Assembly (NCBI GenBank): GCA_016191525.1
Contig: JACPOK010000026.1
Location: forward strand, 214,572-278,571
DNA length: 64,000 nt
Source of the DNA: Burkholderiales bacterium
GTDB taxonomy: Bacteria; Pseudomonadota; Gammaproteobacteria; Burkholderiales; Burkholderiaceae_C
Direction: 5' to 3'
Positions 50,326 to 60,069 of this stretch are shown piece by piece. How positions within the stretch are numbered: position 1 is the stretch's first letter; each line of letters opens with the position of its first letter. The position numbers were made by a program, and so were the translations under genes. The notes under the pieces are model-generated. The model searched no databases, had not been told where the DNA came from, and worked only from the letters and a program-made list of their open reading frames with translations.

Positions 50326-51601
50326 AAGCCTAATAAAACCGGAGCTGGCCAAACCGAGAGGCACTCCGCCGAAGAAGCTGCTCATCGGCGTCTTCGTCCT
50401 TTTGATTGTTGTCGTTCTGTTGCTGTCGCTCGTCACCACGGGAAACAGCGAACCCGCCAATACGGGGGATGGGCTCGCGCGTGACGCTGCGGCAACATTG
50501 ACGGACGCAGATCGCGTGGACGTCGGTCGCGCGGCTCCCATTGTTCGTGAGGCCGCGACCACAAGCGGTTTACCAGCGGACTTCCGGGGTGACGGACGCC
50601 CGGCGTCGCCAATTCCTCCCGGACTGCAAAAGCCGCCTTCCGAGGGAGCGCCCGCCACAAAGCCGGCGGCGGCCGCGTCAGCGCCTGCGGGCCACCCGAT
50701 GGTCGATCCTGCGGTGGCAGCGCGCGAGCTGGAAGTGCTGAACTCGAGGCTGGTCGTGTTTGACCAGGAAGACAAGGCCACTCCAATCGCCAATGGGTCG
50801 AATGCCTCCGGTGCAGGCCCGGCAGAGCGAGCGCAAGGGGACGACGCCGGCGGCACGCGGAGCCGCCAGAGTGGGAGCGACAGCCTCTCAGTGGGCGACC
50901 AAATCGCAAAGCGAATCGCTGCGGCAAAAGACCAGGACCCGCAGTCCTCGCCGCGTCAGCGCGACAACAAGTTCCTGCAGGAGTTTGCTGACCAGCGACG
51001 CCAAGCGGGCCTTAGGCCCAACGAGCGGGAGGCGGCCAACATGGTGCTGGAAGGGACAGTGATTCCGGCGGTGCTGATTCGTGATGTCGTTACCGATCTA
51101 CCAGGTGTGGTGACGGCGATGGTCAATAGGGACGTTTACGACAGCATCCATCCACAACGCAAACTGATTTGCAAAGGCTCCCGGCTCGTCGGCCGCTACA
51201 ACAATGAAGTGAAGGCTGGCCAGGGGCGCATGCTGTTCGCATTCAGCCGCCTGATTCTGCCGGATGGCAGCTCCTTCGACCTCCCGGGCTTCGATGGCTC
51301 CGACCAGTCGGGGCGCGCCGGCGTGACGGGCGACGTGGACAACCACTACTTCCGGATCTACGGCGGGAGCCTGTTGATCGGGCTTCTGGCCGATCGAGTC
51401 ACGAAGCCGCAGGCGGTTCCGCAAGGTCAAAACGCCCAAATGTCGGCCACGGGCCAGATCCTGACGGACACGGCGCGGGATCAGCTCCAGCGCTTCCGGG
51501 ACGTGTCGCCCACCATCACGATTGAACGCGGCTCGGTCATCAACGTCGAGGTCAAGCGCGACCTCATATTCCCAGCCAGCGTCCTGAGAGGTTGCACATG
51601 A
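50318..51601 (+). CDS. virB10: VirB10/TrbI-like channel protein
   Basis: 427 aa from GTG 50318. Cytoplasmic N-terminus, membrane helix at about 20-42, a long Pro/Ala/Gly periplasmic linker, then the VirB10 domain from about 245, with GTVIPAVLIRDVVTDLPG, GSRLVGRYNNEV, RMLFAFSRLILPDGSS and a C-terminal VINVEVKRDLIFP. It spans both membranes and senses ATP use. The stop overlaps the next start as ATGA, linking the secretion core to the pilus genes. Confidence 0.9.
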   Translation: MAESLIKPELAKPRGTPPKKLLIGVFVLLIVVVLLLSLVTTGNSEPANTGDGLARDAAATLTDADRVDVGRAAPIVREAATTSGLPADFRGDGRPASPIPPGLQKPPSEGAPATKPAAAASAPAGHPMVDPAVAARELEVLNSRLVVFDQEDKATPIANGSNASGAGPAERAQGDDAGGTRSRQSGSDSLSVGDQIAKRIAAAKDQDPQSSPRQRDNKFLQEFADQRRQAGLRPNEREAANMVLEGTVIPAVLIRDVVTDLPGVVTAMVNRDVYDSIHPQRKLICKGSRLVGRYNNEVKAGQGRMLFAFSRLILPDGSSFDLPGFDGSDQSGRAGVTGDVDNHYFRIYGGSLLIGLLADRVTKPQAVPQGQNAQMSATGQILTDTARDQLQRFRDVSPTITIERGSVINVEVKRDLIFPASVLRGCT

Positions 51602-52785
51602 GGTTCTCGCAAACCTTCGCCGCGGTCGTGTTGTCCTGTGTCGTCGGCAATGTGCTTTCGACCGCCTCGCCGTCATCGACTCTCGGGCGGTTCTCCTTCG
51701 ACTATGCGATCGCTGGTGACGGTGGCAGCAGGCCAGTGCACGTGTTCGACGACGGACAACGCACTTACATGCAATTCAAGCCGGGAGCGCCCGTTCCGGC
51801 ACTGCTTTCTCCTGATGGCGAAAAGCTGTTCATGCCCAGCGTAGAAGGCCCCTACATCGTGATCGCAGCGGTCCCAAGGGACTTCGTCGCACAGCTCGGT
51901 TTGAGCCGCACGCGCGTGACGCATTCGAGCTCAATGTCAAATGCCCCACAGCATTCACCTGACGGCCGCCCTGTTCCTCCTTTGGTGCGTCCAGTGCAGC
52001 TCGCGAGCGCGGGTCCCGTTGCCGTGGGGGCGATCATGCACGCCGGCCCAGCGGTGCAGTCGCCCACGAGCTGGCAGGAAAACAGCTATGCGCGCCCGTT
52101 ACGTGGCGATGACATCGAATGGACCGACGGGGCCTCGGCGAGTTCAAGGCAGCAGGACATTTTGTTTGCCAAGGGTGATCCAGCATTGCCGGCGGTTGGC
52201 CGCGATGCCGTAGCGAAGCTCGCCAAGCAGCTCCAGGGCGCTGCGCAGGTCGTGGTGGTTGGTCGCGATGACAGCAGCTACAAAGAAGGACTTGCGCAAG
52301 GTCGAACTCAGACGCTGATTGATGCGCTGGTGCGCAACGGAGTCCCCCGAAACGTCATCGTGGCGCGGCCAAGTGCCGAAGTATCCGGCGACGAGGTGAA
52401 GCTCGGACGCCAGATGTTTGCTCCGTCCCAGATCCGCTGGCGGGATGCCGTACGTCTGCCGGCGCCGCAAGCCCCCGCGCCGGCGGTGGTGGTTGCTGCA
52501 GTTGACGTGCCCCCAGTGCGTGATTGGGATATGCGCCAGGTCGATCAAAACGTGCAGCGCATGTTTGAGCGGTGGTCGAAGGACGCCGGCTGGGACCTGG
52601 TGTGGCGCGATGGTCCGCCCATCGCAATCACGGGTGACGTCCAGCTTGGGAGGCGCGAATTCCTTGACGCGACACGGACTGTGATCGCCCAGGCGCGCAC
52701 TCTCGGCTACCGCGTCAAGGCGACAGCCTATTCAAAGGCCAACGCGCAAGGCAGACGGACTCTGGTCATCGAAGGCGAGCAATGA
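51598..52785 (+). CDS. Fusion: VirB9-like, OmpA-like and TcpQ/PilL-like domains
   Basis: 395 aa from ATG 51598. Signal peptide about 1-22. Residues 30-105 (FSFDYAIAGDGGSRPVHVFDDG…) clearly resemble the C-terminal domain of the VirB9-like protein two genes upstream. Residues 185-265 (DILFAKGDPAL…AQGRTQTLIDALVRNGVP) look like an OmpA-type peptidoglycan-binding domain. Residues 310-395 (NVQRMFERWSKDAGWDLVW…ITGDVQLGRREFLDATR) match the TcpQ/PilL C-terminus of type IV pilus systems. It could tie the secretion channel, cell wall and thin pilus together. It is co-translated with both neighbours. Confidence 0.72.
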   Translation: MRFSQTFAAVVLSCVVGNVLSTASPSSTLGRFSFDYAIAGDGGSRPVHVFDDGQRTYMQFKPGAPVPALLSPDGEKLFMPSVEGPYIVIAAVPRDFVAQLGLSRTRVTHSSSMSNAPQHSPDGRPVPPLVRPVQLASAGPVAVGAIMHAGPAVQSPTSWQENSYARPLRGDDIEWTDGASASSRQQDILFAKGDPALPAVGRDAVAKLAKQLQGAAQVVVVGRDDSSYKEGLAQGRTQTLIDALVRNGVPRNVIVARPSAEVSGDEVKLGRQMFAPSQIRWRDAVRLPAPQAPAPAVVVAAVDVPPVRDWDMRQVDQNVQRMFERWSKDAGWDLVWRDGPPIAITGDVQLGRREFLDATRTVIAQARTLGYRVKATAYSKANAQGRRTLVIEGEQ

Positions 52786-53360
52786 AACCTGGAATCACAA
52801 CCTCTCTCGTATTGGGAATGTGCGTATGGGCTGGATCGACCAATGCGCAGATCACGAACGCCACACGTGAAGCTGCGGCCAGTTCGGTCAACAGCTCGGC
52901 TGCGCGAACTCCTGCACCGATTGCTTCTGCAGTGGCCACCGGAACTGCCGACGGAGTGGTGATCGTCGACAAGCCGTTCGAGGCTCCTCGAGTGGAGCCA
53001 AAGTTGCCATTGCAGCCACCAGCGCCGGCATTGCCTATCGCGGCCCCCGCTCGACCTGCAAGTGCAGTCGCGGCCGCTGCAGTTCCCGCGCCGGCACCGG
53101 CAGCGCCGGAATGGAAGATCCAGGCATCGGACGGGTTCCTGTCGCGATCGCTGAGACGGTGGGAGCGTGATGCCAAGTTCCCCATCCTGTGGGAGGCATC
53201 GAAGGATCTTCCTGCCATCACTGCTGTGTATCGCAGCGATTTCCTCGGCGCACTCAAGTTGCTGATGGAGGACACCCGGTTCTCCGAGTACCCGTTGCAC
53301 GCATGCGCACACGACAACGTCGTGCGCATTCTTCACACCTCTCAGTCATGCACGCGATGA
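52782..53360 (+). CDS. TcpQ/PilL-like pilus protein
   Basis: 192 aa. Signal peptide about 1-23, a Pro/Ala-rich middle (about 40-110), then a C-terminal TcpQ-like domain: WKIQASDGFLSRSLRRWERDAKFPILWE…YRSDFLGALKLLMEDTR…VVRILH. It is a shorter second copy of the domain ending the preceding protein. TcpQ/PilL proteins assist secretin assembly at the outer membrane; the secretin gene follows as ATGA. Confidence 0.68.
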   Translation: MKPGITTSLVLGMCVWAGSTNAQITNATREAAASSVNSSAARTPAPIASAVATGTADGVVIVDKPFEAPRVEPKLPLQPPAPALPIAAPARPASAVAAAAVPAPAPAAPEWKIQASDGFLSRSLRRWERDAKFPILWEASKDLPAITAVYRSDFLGALKLLMEDTRFSEYPLHACAHDNVVRILHTSQSCTR

Positions 53361-54991
53361 ACTACTTCACCTCGAAATCTCGCCCTCGGGTGGCCGTGGT
53401 CTGGCTGCTCGCATTCAGCCTGACCGGGTGTGCGATCAGTACGCAGCAGGTTGCCGACGAAGCCAGCCGCCGGACATCGGTCATCACCACAGCGCAGCAG
53501 CAATTGCAAGCGCAGGCTAAGCCGCCGGAAGCCCTTCGGCGAATCCCTGGAAACTACATCGGCGGACAGGCCACCGTCATCAGCCAGAGTGTCGCCCTCC
53601 CTGCGAGCGCAAGGGAGGCGGTACTCAACTTCAAGGGATACGGCTCGCTGCAGCAGGTGATCAGGAACATCCGCGATTCGACCGGTATCCCGGTGCGTAT
53701 CAACGCCGATGTGGTCGAGCCGACGCGCGCGGCCGCTGAACCAGTCCCTGCGCCAGCCACGCAACCCGGCGGGCCCTTGCCTGTTTCTCTGCGCGTCGCG
53801 CCGCGCTCGGCAGGCGACTTTCCCTTGGGATTCAGCGGTGATTTGGGCGACTACCTGAACAACATTGCCGGCATCCTCGGAGCTTCCTGGGAGTACGCCA
53901 ACGGCGAGATTCACATCTTCCGGAAGACGACGCGTGTCTTCTCGCTGATGGTGTCGTCGGGAAGCCAGGAAGTCCGAGACGACATCAATACCTCGGGACA
54001 GTCTTCCGGTGGCGGTGCCGCTCAGACGCAGCAGGCCGGCACCTTCGGAAGCAACTCGAACGCGACGACGAAGTCCGATTACGACCCTTGGAAACTGATC
54101 GACCAGGTCCTCAAGACAATGGTTTCGTCGGAAGGCAAGTACACCGTCAATCAGGCCAGCGGCACGATCGTCGTCTCCGATGTGAAGCAGCACGTCGACC
54201 GCATCGCGGAGTGGGTCCGCCAAGAAAACGCGACACTGACGCGGCAGGTCGCCATCGAGGTGCGCGAGATCGCGGTGGACTTGCGCACCGATAGCCAAAT
54301 CGGCGTCGACCTCAACCTGGTCTACCAACAGCTGAACCGGGCGAGTGGCGCTCAGGACTGGGTGTTTCGATTTGGGGCTCCCTCGTCCGTGGTTGACGCA
54401 TCGGCTGGCAGCGTTGGCTTCAACGTGGCCAGGCCCGACGCCAGACTTAGCGGCACCAATGTTGCGTTGCAGGCCCTGAATTCGTTGGGAAACATCGTCC
54501 ACGACAGTACGAGAACCGTCCTCACGACCAATCGAGTACCGGGGCGCGTGCAAGATGTGACCGACCGCGCGTACCTCGCTGAAACGACACCCGCCGGTGG
54601 CGGAACCTCGCCTGGGACGACCGGGGTCCCGGGACTGCGGCCGGGAATTGTCACCTATGGGGACAACCTGATCATCGTGCCCACGATCGGGGAGTCGAAC
54701 ATGGTGCTGCTGCAGCTGTTTTCGACGCGGTCGTCTCTTCTGGAACTGAACTCCGTGACTGCGGGGCAGGGGATCACGTTTCAGCAGATCAACACGCCCG
54801 TCCTTGGTCGACAGAAGAATTCCCAAAACTTTCATGTCCAGCAAGGGGAGACTCTTGTCATCGTCGGCAACACCTCGGACCGTTGGTCCAGCAAGGACAA
54901 CCACAGCATCACTGGAGGATCGCGGTCGGCGACCCAGCAACGAACGCTGAATGTTCTGCTCGTGACGCCGCGCGTCATGGCCGGGAGCTGA
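53357..54991 (+). CDS. pilN: PilN-like secretin lipoprotein of the thin pilus
   Basis: 544 aa; ATG 53357 overlaps the previous stop (ATG 53348 is possible). Lipobox LTGC with Cys25. N-terminal secretin-type repeats follow, one with GDLGDYLNNIAGILGASWEYANGEIHIF near 165-190, then the C-terminal beta-barrel region with VAIEVREIAVDLRTDSQIGVDLN and LETLVIVGNTS-like strands. It matches R64 PilN, the outer-membrane channel of the mating thin pilus. Confidence 0.85.
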   Translation: MNYFTSKSRPRVAVVWLLAFSLTGCAISTQQVADEASRRTSVITTAQQQLQAQAKPPEALRRIPGNYIGGQATVISQSVALPASAREAVLNFKGYGSLQQVIRNIRDSTGIPVRINADVVEPTRAAAEPVPAPATQPGGPLPVSLRVAPRSAGDFPLGFSGDLGDYLNNIAGILGASWEYANGEIHIFRKTTRVFSLMVSSGSQEVRDDINTSGQSSGGGAAQTQQAGTFGSNSNATTKSDYDPWKLIDQVLKTMVSSEGKYTVNQASGTIVVSDVKQHVDRIAEWVRQENATLTRQVAIEVREIAVDLRTDSQIGVDLNLVYQQLNRASGAQDWVFRFGAPSSVVDASAGSVGFNVARPDARLSGTNVALQALNSLGNIVHDSTRTVLTTNRVPGRVQDVTDRAYLAETTPAGGGTSPGTTGVPGLRPGIVTYGDNLIIVPTIGESNMVLLQLFSTRSSLLELNSVTAGQGITFQQINTPVLGRQKNSQNFHVQQGETLVIVGNTSDRWSSKDNHSITGGSRSATQQRTLNVLLVTPRVMAGS

Positions 54992-54992
54992 G

Positions 54993-56348
54993 ATGGACCT
55001 TCTGCGGGTTCCTTCAAAGAAGGCGGCGCTCGCTTTCGGGTTGAAGTGGACCGTCCTCGACCCCTTTGAGCGGTTCCACCAGCAGGTGTCTCGGTGGCGC
55101 GCAGAGGGATATCAAGAGCACGCGCGATATTCCCTGTCAGGCGACCAGATCTACGGTCTGGTGAAGGACGGCTTTGGCGAGCAGGAAAAGCAACAGGTGC
55201 GCGGCCTGCGCGTGCTTGCGGCAGCGGCATGTGCAGCGATGCACCCAAAGCTGAAGGGCCAAACGGCATTCGTCGCCATCGCTCTCCCGGGATCTGGGGC
55301 TGACTCGACTGTCGCTGCGATCGGACTGGTCCGCGGAATGGTGGTTCTCGATCAGCTGTGTCGCAATGGTGCACAACTGTCCGAGGCACGCCAATCGTTC
55401 GCTCGCCACGCCGCCGTCGGCTCCACGGAGCAGGAGTATCCCGTCTACGGAAACTCGGGACAGGTGCATCATGACTTGGACCTGGAAGGCCTGGTGCTGC
55501 CGGCAGGGACTTTGTCGCAGGGTCCGGTTATCCGACCGCTGCGCGCGAAGCGAGGCTTCAAAGTTGCGGGGCTCATTGCCGTGCCGTGCCTACTTGCGGC
55601 CGTCAGCGTCGCAGCCTTGAATTCGCATCGATCCGACCTGCAGCAGCGCGCTCAGGTGGCGCTGCTGGAGCGCAACAAGCCAGAGGCGAAATACCGTGAG
55701 GCGATTCAGGCGTTGTTGCAGCGCCCCGTAGTGTCTCTGAGCGCCGCGATTGAGACGATGCGTGACGCGTTGGCGGACTTCCCCTTGGTGCATGCGGGGT
55801 GGGAGCTCACTCGAATCACATGCCCCTCGTCGGGGGACTGCTCCGTGCAGTTCAAGCGACTAGGAGGAAGTGGTGCCAGTTTGGAAGAGTTCCGACTCAA
55901 TGCGGCGCCCCACTGGCGCGGCATCTCGGCTTCTGGCCAGGACGAAGTCACCTTCGCTCTCAAGCTGGACTTTCCCCAATCCAAGCTGCGGCGCGAGGCT
56001 TGGATCAGTTCGATCGCCTTCAGGGACCGCTGCTTCGAATCCTGGCAGTTCCTCGAGCCTGGTGGGTGGCGGGCGGAAGTCGGCAACGCTGCAATTCAGG
56101 CCGTGCCGGCCGGGACCTTGCAGAAGGACATGGCGAGTCTCTACGGCCTGCCGGACGCGGTCTATGCAATGCCCGTCGTCATCACCAACCAGGCGTGGTG
56201 GTACGCCAAGGCTGACCCCGACAGTCCAGTGCGGCCATCAATGCTCGGAGAAAGCACGGTCATGGAGGCGGATGGGCAGATCGAGCTCACGCACAGCAAC
56301 AAGCAAATCACTTTCAGCGCAAGAGGACTGACGTATGTTCAAAGATAG
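54993..56348 (+). CDS. pilO: PilO-like thin-pilus protein
   Basis: 451 aa. An N-terminal cytoplasmic part of about 185 residues, one membrane helix near 190-210, and a periplasmic C-terminal part. Length and position between the secretin and PilP-like genes match the PilO2 group of R64-type pili. No sharp motif was seen, so the call leans on gene order. It overlaps pilP by 14 nt. Confidence 0.68.
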   Translation: MDLLRVPSKKAALAFGLKWTVLDPFERFHQQVSRWRAEGYQEHARYSLSGDQIYGLVKDGFGEQEKQQVRGLRVLAAAACAAMHPKLKGQTAFVAIALPGSGADSTVAAIGLVRGMVVLDQLCRNGAQLSEARQSFARHAAVGSTEQEYPVYGNSGQVHHDLDLEGLVLPAGTLSQGPVIRPLRAKRGFKVAGLIAVPCLLAAVSVAALNSHRSDLQQRAQVALLERNKPEAKYREAIQALLQRPVVSLSAAIETMRDALADFPLVHAGWELTRITCPSSGDCSVQFKRLGGSGASLEEFRLNAAPHWRGISASGQDEVTFALKLDFPQSKLRREAWISSIAFRDRCFESWQFLEPGGWRAEVGNAAIQAVPAGTLQKDMASLYGLPDAVYAMPVVITNQAWWYAKADPDSPVRPSMLGESTVMEADGQIELTHSNKQITFSARGLTYVQR

Positions 56349-56907
56349 CGTTCGCGTGGTCGGGCTGGCATTGGTCATTTGGACCGCTGCTCTGACTTCT
56401 CACGCGCAAAACAGTACGCCCGCCGCGAGTCCGGCAAGCAAGCCAGTGGCCGCGTCGAGCGCCGCATCGACTCCCGTCAATGCGCTACTCAAGGCGCCCG
56501 AGGCCCAACGGGGGACCATTGGGACGATCACCGACCTTGCACAGCAACTGAAGGTGGAACAACTCAAGCGCGACCTCCGAGAGGCGAAGCAGGGAAATGC
56601 GGCCGTCGACGGCGCCGGGTTCAAGCTTCCTCCCGCTGGCGCCTTGCCGGTGATTGCGGCGCTCAAGGTCACGCCGGTGCGAACAGAACTCACACCCCCC
56701 GCGGTCGTGGGCATCCTGGGGGTTGGCGCCCGCCTGCGAGCGCGCCTCGGCGACGGCCAGGAAGTCGTGGTCGGCCAGAGCGTGCAGGGATGGTCCGTGA
56801 CGGCGATAACCCCTGCCGCCGTGACGTTCGCCAACTGCCCCGCGGCGAAGAAGGGAATGCCGAGCGAACCTTGCCTCTCGCGGTCTGTTTCTCCTTCCGC
56901 GGTCTAG
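56335..56907 (+). CDS. pilP: PilP-like thin-pilus protein
   Basis: 190 aa. Signal peptide about 1-24, Ala/Pro/Ser-rich linker to about 50, a helix to about 85, and a C-terminal beta domain (VVGILGVGARLRARLGDGQEVVVGQSVQGWSVTAITPAAVTF). The layout matches R64-type PilP, the periplasmic link between inner-membrane proteins and secretin. Cys163 and Cys176 could form a disulfide. Confidence 0.75.
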   Translation: MFKDSVRVVGLALVIWTAALTSHAQNSTPAASPASKPVAASSAASTPVNALLKAPEAQRGTIGTITDLAQQLKVEQLKRDLREAKQGNAAVDGAGFKLPPAGALPVIAALKVTPVRTELTPPAVVGILGVGARLRARLGDGQEVVVGQSVQGWSVTAITPAAVTFANCPAAKKGMPSEPCLSRSVSPSAV

Positions 56908-56919
56908 AGGGCGGACAAC

Positions 56920-58923
56920 ATGTGGTTGGACAAGATCTTTCCCGGTCGTTCCGATCGCGGCGTGTCAACGACCGGCCACGGCGATGCCATCTCACTCGTG
57001 AGATCTTCCGTTCAACGCGAGGATCATGCCGTCGATGCCGTCGATGCCGCCGAAGGACCGACCTTGACCCTGGCTGTCGTGAATCGGCCCCAGGTTCAGG
57101 TTCAGGTCGCAAGTGAGGAACACTTGCTGGTCGCCAACGGCGGACCGACGCTTGGGTCTCGGCGTGCGCCGCAACGAGGTGTCATGGTGGAAGCAGTGAC
57201 CGATCCGGTCATTCGCGATGTCACGCCCGTCAAGGAAGCAACCGATCGCGGCGTTCGCAGTCACGCCTCGGCTATTGAAGATGTACGAGCCCATTTCCCT
57301 GCATGGAAAGGGGAATGCCTTGAAGGCGTTGTCGCCGCTGAACTCGGGCGCTCGATGGCCGTACTGTGGCTGGGGTTAGGGGACGTTGCGGTTATCGGTT
57401 CCAGCGATGCGCTCTCAAGCGCCCATGCCGCGGCGGTCCGAGAGCGCTTGAGAAGCGAACTGCATATGCATGTGTGCGACGACTATGTTGCGCCGGCAGC
57501 AGTGGTCGGCGCGGTTGTCGACACCGCGCTCGCGGCCGTCGCCCATGCCCGGGCAGGGAAGCCCAGTCGCGAAACCTATCAACTGGTCATCTACGACGAG
57601 ATTGTCGAAGCCGCCGTACGGGCGCGTGCCAGCGACATCCACTTCAGCTTGCGGAAAGCACCGCACAACACAGCGATGCTCGGGCTGCGCATGTTCGGGC
57701 GCTATAGGGTGTGGCGGACCGAAATGTCCGCCCTGCTGGTCAAGGGCGTCCTCGGTGCCGGTTTCGGTAGAAGACTGATACCAGGCACGAACAGCAAGCC
57801 GACGCTGCACTTCGACAGTGAGATTGCGTTCATGACCGACAACCCCGTCGAAGGGGTGAAGTGGGTAGGACGCTGCAACGGTCGCCCATCTGTGCGCGGC
57901 TACAAGCTGGTCGAGCGCCTTTTGGAAAGCGACCCTGATCCGTCGAGCATCCCAACGCTTGAACAGCTTGGCTACATCGAATCTCACTGCAAGCTTCTCC
58001 GTCTGGCGATCCAGCGTAACTACGGCGTGGTCGTGATCTTCGGCTCGACCGGCTCAGGCAAATCCACCACGTTACGGACCTTCATGGTCGTGGAGTCCGA
58101 TCCGACGCAGGAGGTTTCATACGCAGTGGAGTCGCCGTCTGAGTACGAGCTTCCCGGTGTCGAGTCGTTCTCGATCCCGGTGGACGTGAATATGTCGAGC
58201 GAGGAGCTTGCTCACAAGTTCCGCGCGGTGTTGCGCGATGCGATGCGGATGGATCCGGACAAGTTGATGGTCGGCGAAATTCGGGATCACGAGACCGCCG
58301 TGCTGATGAGCGAGTTCACGAAGAGCGATCATCGCTGCTACACGACAGCACATGGAAGCGGCGCGGCCGATGGCCTGTCGCGGCTCTGCGGCGAAGAAAT
58401 TCGCATGCCCGCCGAGACTGTGGGAGGAGATCGATTCATAAGCGCATCGATCTACCAACGCTTGCTCCCGAAGCTCTGCCCGACATGCAAGTTGCCAGCG
58501 TCTGGGCCCCGCGGTCTTCCTAAGGAAAAGCTGGATGTGATCCGCCGCAAGTTCCAGCTCGATCCCGGCACCATGTTCGTGGCGCGCGCGGAGGGCTGTT
58601 CCGAGTGCGTGCCGACGGTGCCTGGACTCACGGCAGACGGTACGAAAGGTGTGACCGTCGCTGCCGAGGTGCTCATCCCGGACACGAGCATGCGGGAGCT
58701 GATCGCAGCGCGTGATTGGCCGGGCCTGACGCGCGCCTGGCGACAGACCAGGCGATCCGGGTTCGGAGATCCCGACATGGTTGGAAAGACGGCGTTCGAG
58801 TGCGCCCTGTATCTGGCCGCCAGGGGATTGATTTCTCCGGTGGACCTCGAGCGCGACTTCGAGCCGTTCGAATCGTATGAGGTCCTTCCTGCGGCAAGCG
58901 AACCGCGAGGAGGAGTGCATTGA
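56920..58923 (+). CDS. pilQ: PilQ-like assembly ATPase (GspE superfamily)
   Basis: 667 aa; GAGGGCGGACAAC precedes the ATG. The first 200 residues are a divergent N-terminal domain. The motor has RASDIHF near 230-236, Walker A GSTGSGKS near 376-383, Walker B MVGEIRD near 450-456 and the His box TTAHGSGAADGLSRL near 475. A short Cys pair (LCPTC) near 527 is part of the zinc module seen in GspE relatives. It powers thin-pilus extension. It overlaps pilR as TTGA. Confidence 0.88.
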   Translation: MWLDKIFPGRSDRGVSTTGHGDAISLVRSSVQREDHAVDAVDAAEGPTLTLAVVNRPQVQVQVASEEHLLVANGGPTLGSRRAPQRGVMVEAVTDPVIRDVTPVKEATDRGVRSHASAIEDVRAHFPAWKGECLEGVVAAELGRSMAVLWLGLGDVAVIGSSDALSSAHAAAVRERLRSELHMHVCDDYVAPAAVVGAVVDTALAAVAHARAGKPSRETYQLVIYDEIVEAAVRARASDIHFSLRKAPHNTAMLGLRMFGRYRVWRTEMSALLVKGVLGAGFGRRLIPGTNSKPTLHFDSEIAFMTDNPVEGVKWVGRCNGRPSVRGYKLVERLLESDPDPSSIPTLEQLGYIESHCKLLRLAIQRNYGVVVIFGSTGSGKSTTLRTFMVVESDPTQEVSYAVESPSEYELPGVESFSIPVDVNMSSEELAHKFRAVLRDAMRMDPDKLMVGEIRDHETAVLMSEFTKSDHRCYTTAHGSGAADGLSRLCGEEIRMPAETVGGDRFISASIYQRLLPKLCPTCKLPASGPRGLPKEKLDVIRRKFQLDPGTMFVARAEGCSECVPTVPGLTADGTKGVTVAAEVLIPDTSMRELIAARDWPGLTRAWRQTRRSGFGDPDMVGKTAFECALYLAARGLISPVDLERDFEPFESYEVLPAASEPRGGVH

Positions 58924-60023
58924 ATCACCTTACTGTGTTGATGAACAACCCGGTCATGTGGATCGGCGCGATGACCTTCAGGGCCAATCGCTTGACGATC
59001 TACGAGCAACTCGATGCAAAGCTCGATCCGACTGGTCGAGTGGCGGTGCAGAGTATCCCGGAGATCTTCGGCGACTGGGCGCTGCGCGAGAAAAAGCGTG
59101 GTGACACGCTGGGTCACGTGTACGACCACGTGCGCAAGAAGACGGAGCGTGGCGTATCTACTGCAGAAGCCCTCCGGCCCTTTCTCGACAACGATGAGTA
59201 CCTCGTCCTTGCTGGGGGCGAAACCCAAGGAGATCTGCGGGGCGCCGTCAATGAACTGCTCCGGAGCAGCTCTGCTAGGCAGGAAATGGCGGACGCGACG
59301 ATCGCAGCGATGTGGGCGCCGGTGCTCGGTCTGCTCACTTTGGTCGTGATGTCGATCGGTCTCGGAATCTACCTGTGGCCGGAATACGAGCGGGCGATTG
59401 CAATCCACTACTGGCCAGGATGGGCGAGGCCAGGTGTGGAGGTTCAACTTTGGTTCGGGAAGAACTGGGCGGCGTCCCTGGTTCTCGTTGTCTTGATGGT
59501 GGTCTATGCCGCGTCTTTGAACAAATGGACAGGCCGTACGCGGGATTGGTTCGACAAGCTGCCGCCCTGGTCCATTTACAAGGGCCGGCTTGGCGCGAAC
59601 ATCCTGACAACGCTTGCCTCACTCGTGGGCTCTGGCAAGTCAGTTCGCGAGGCACTAGTGATGATTCGCGACCGTGCCGCGCCATACCTGCGCTCGCATA
59701 TCGATCGAATCATCCGACGCTATGACAGTCCTGGGGTCGAAGGCGTTGGAGCCCTCCGCACTGGGCTCTTCTCCCAACGGATGATGGACCGCATCGAGGA
59801 CGCAGCAACTGGGCGAAGCTTCGACGAAACACTCAAGGACGTCGGAGAGCGATCGCTCAAGCTCATCGTCCGGACTCTGAAGGCGCAGGCTGCGACGGCC
59901 AGTTTGCTACTGCTCATCGTCGTGGGCGTGCTGCTCACCTACATCTCGTGCGTCATCGTCTTCGGCACCCAAGAGGCGACCGAAGCGGCCCTTCGCGGCT
60001 TGTCCGGCGGCGCTTCTCTTTAA
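58920..60023 (+). CDS. pilR: PilR-like inner-membrane platform protein (GspF superfamily)
   Basis: 367 aa from TTG 58920, set by GGAGGAGTGCA just before it. Membrane helices at about 125-150, 183-202 and 335-355 flank two cytoplasmic helical domains, as in GspF/PilC/PilR platform proteins. It works with the PilQ-like ATPase to insert pilin subunits. 46 nt separate it from the pilin gene. Confidence 0.85.
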   Translation: MNHLTVLMNNPVMWIGAMTFRANRLTIYEQLDAKLDPTGRVAVQSIPEIFGDWALREKKRGDTLGHVYDHVRKKTERGVSTAEALRPFLDNDEYLVLAGGETQGDLRGAVNELLRSSSARQEMADATIAAMWAPVLGLLTLVVMSIGLGIYLWPEYERAIAIHYWPGWARPGVEVQLWFGKNWAASLVLVVLMVVYAASLNKWTGRTRDWFDKLPPWSIYKGRLGANILTTLASLVGSGKSVREALVMIRDRAAPYLRSHIDRIIRRYDSPGVEGVGALRTGLFSQRMMDRIEDAATGRSFDETLKDVGERSLKLIVRTLKAQAATASLLLLIVVGVLLTYISCVIVFGTQEATEAALRGLSGGASL

Positions 60024-60069
60024 CTGTTTCCCACCCGCAACCACTCCTGTAAGGAAAGGCTAGAAAAGT

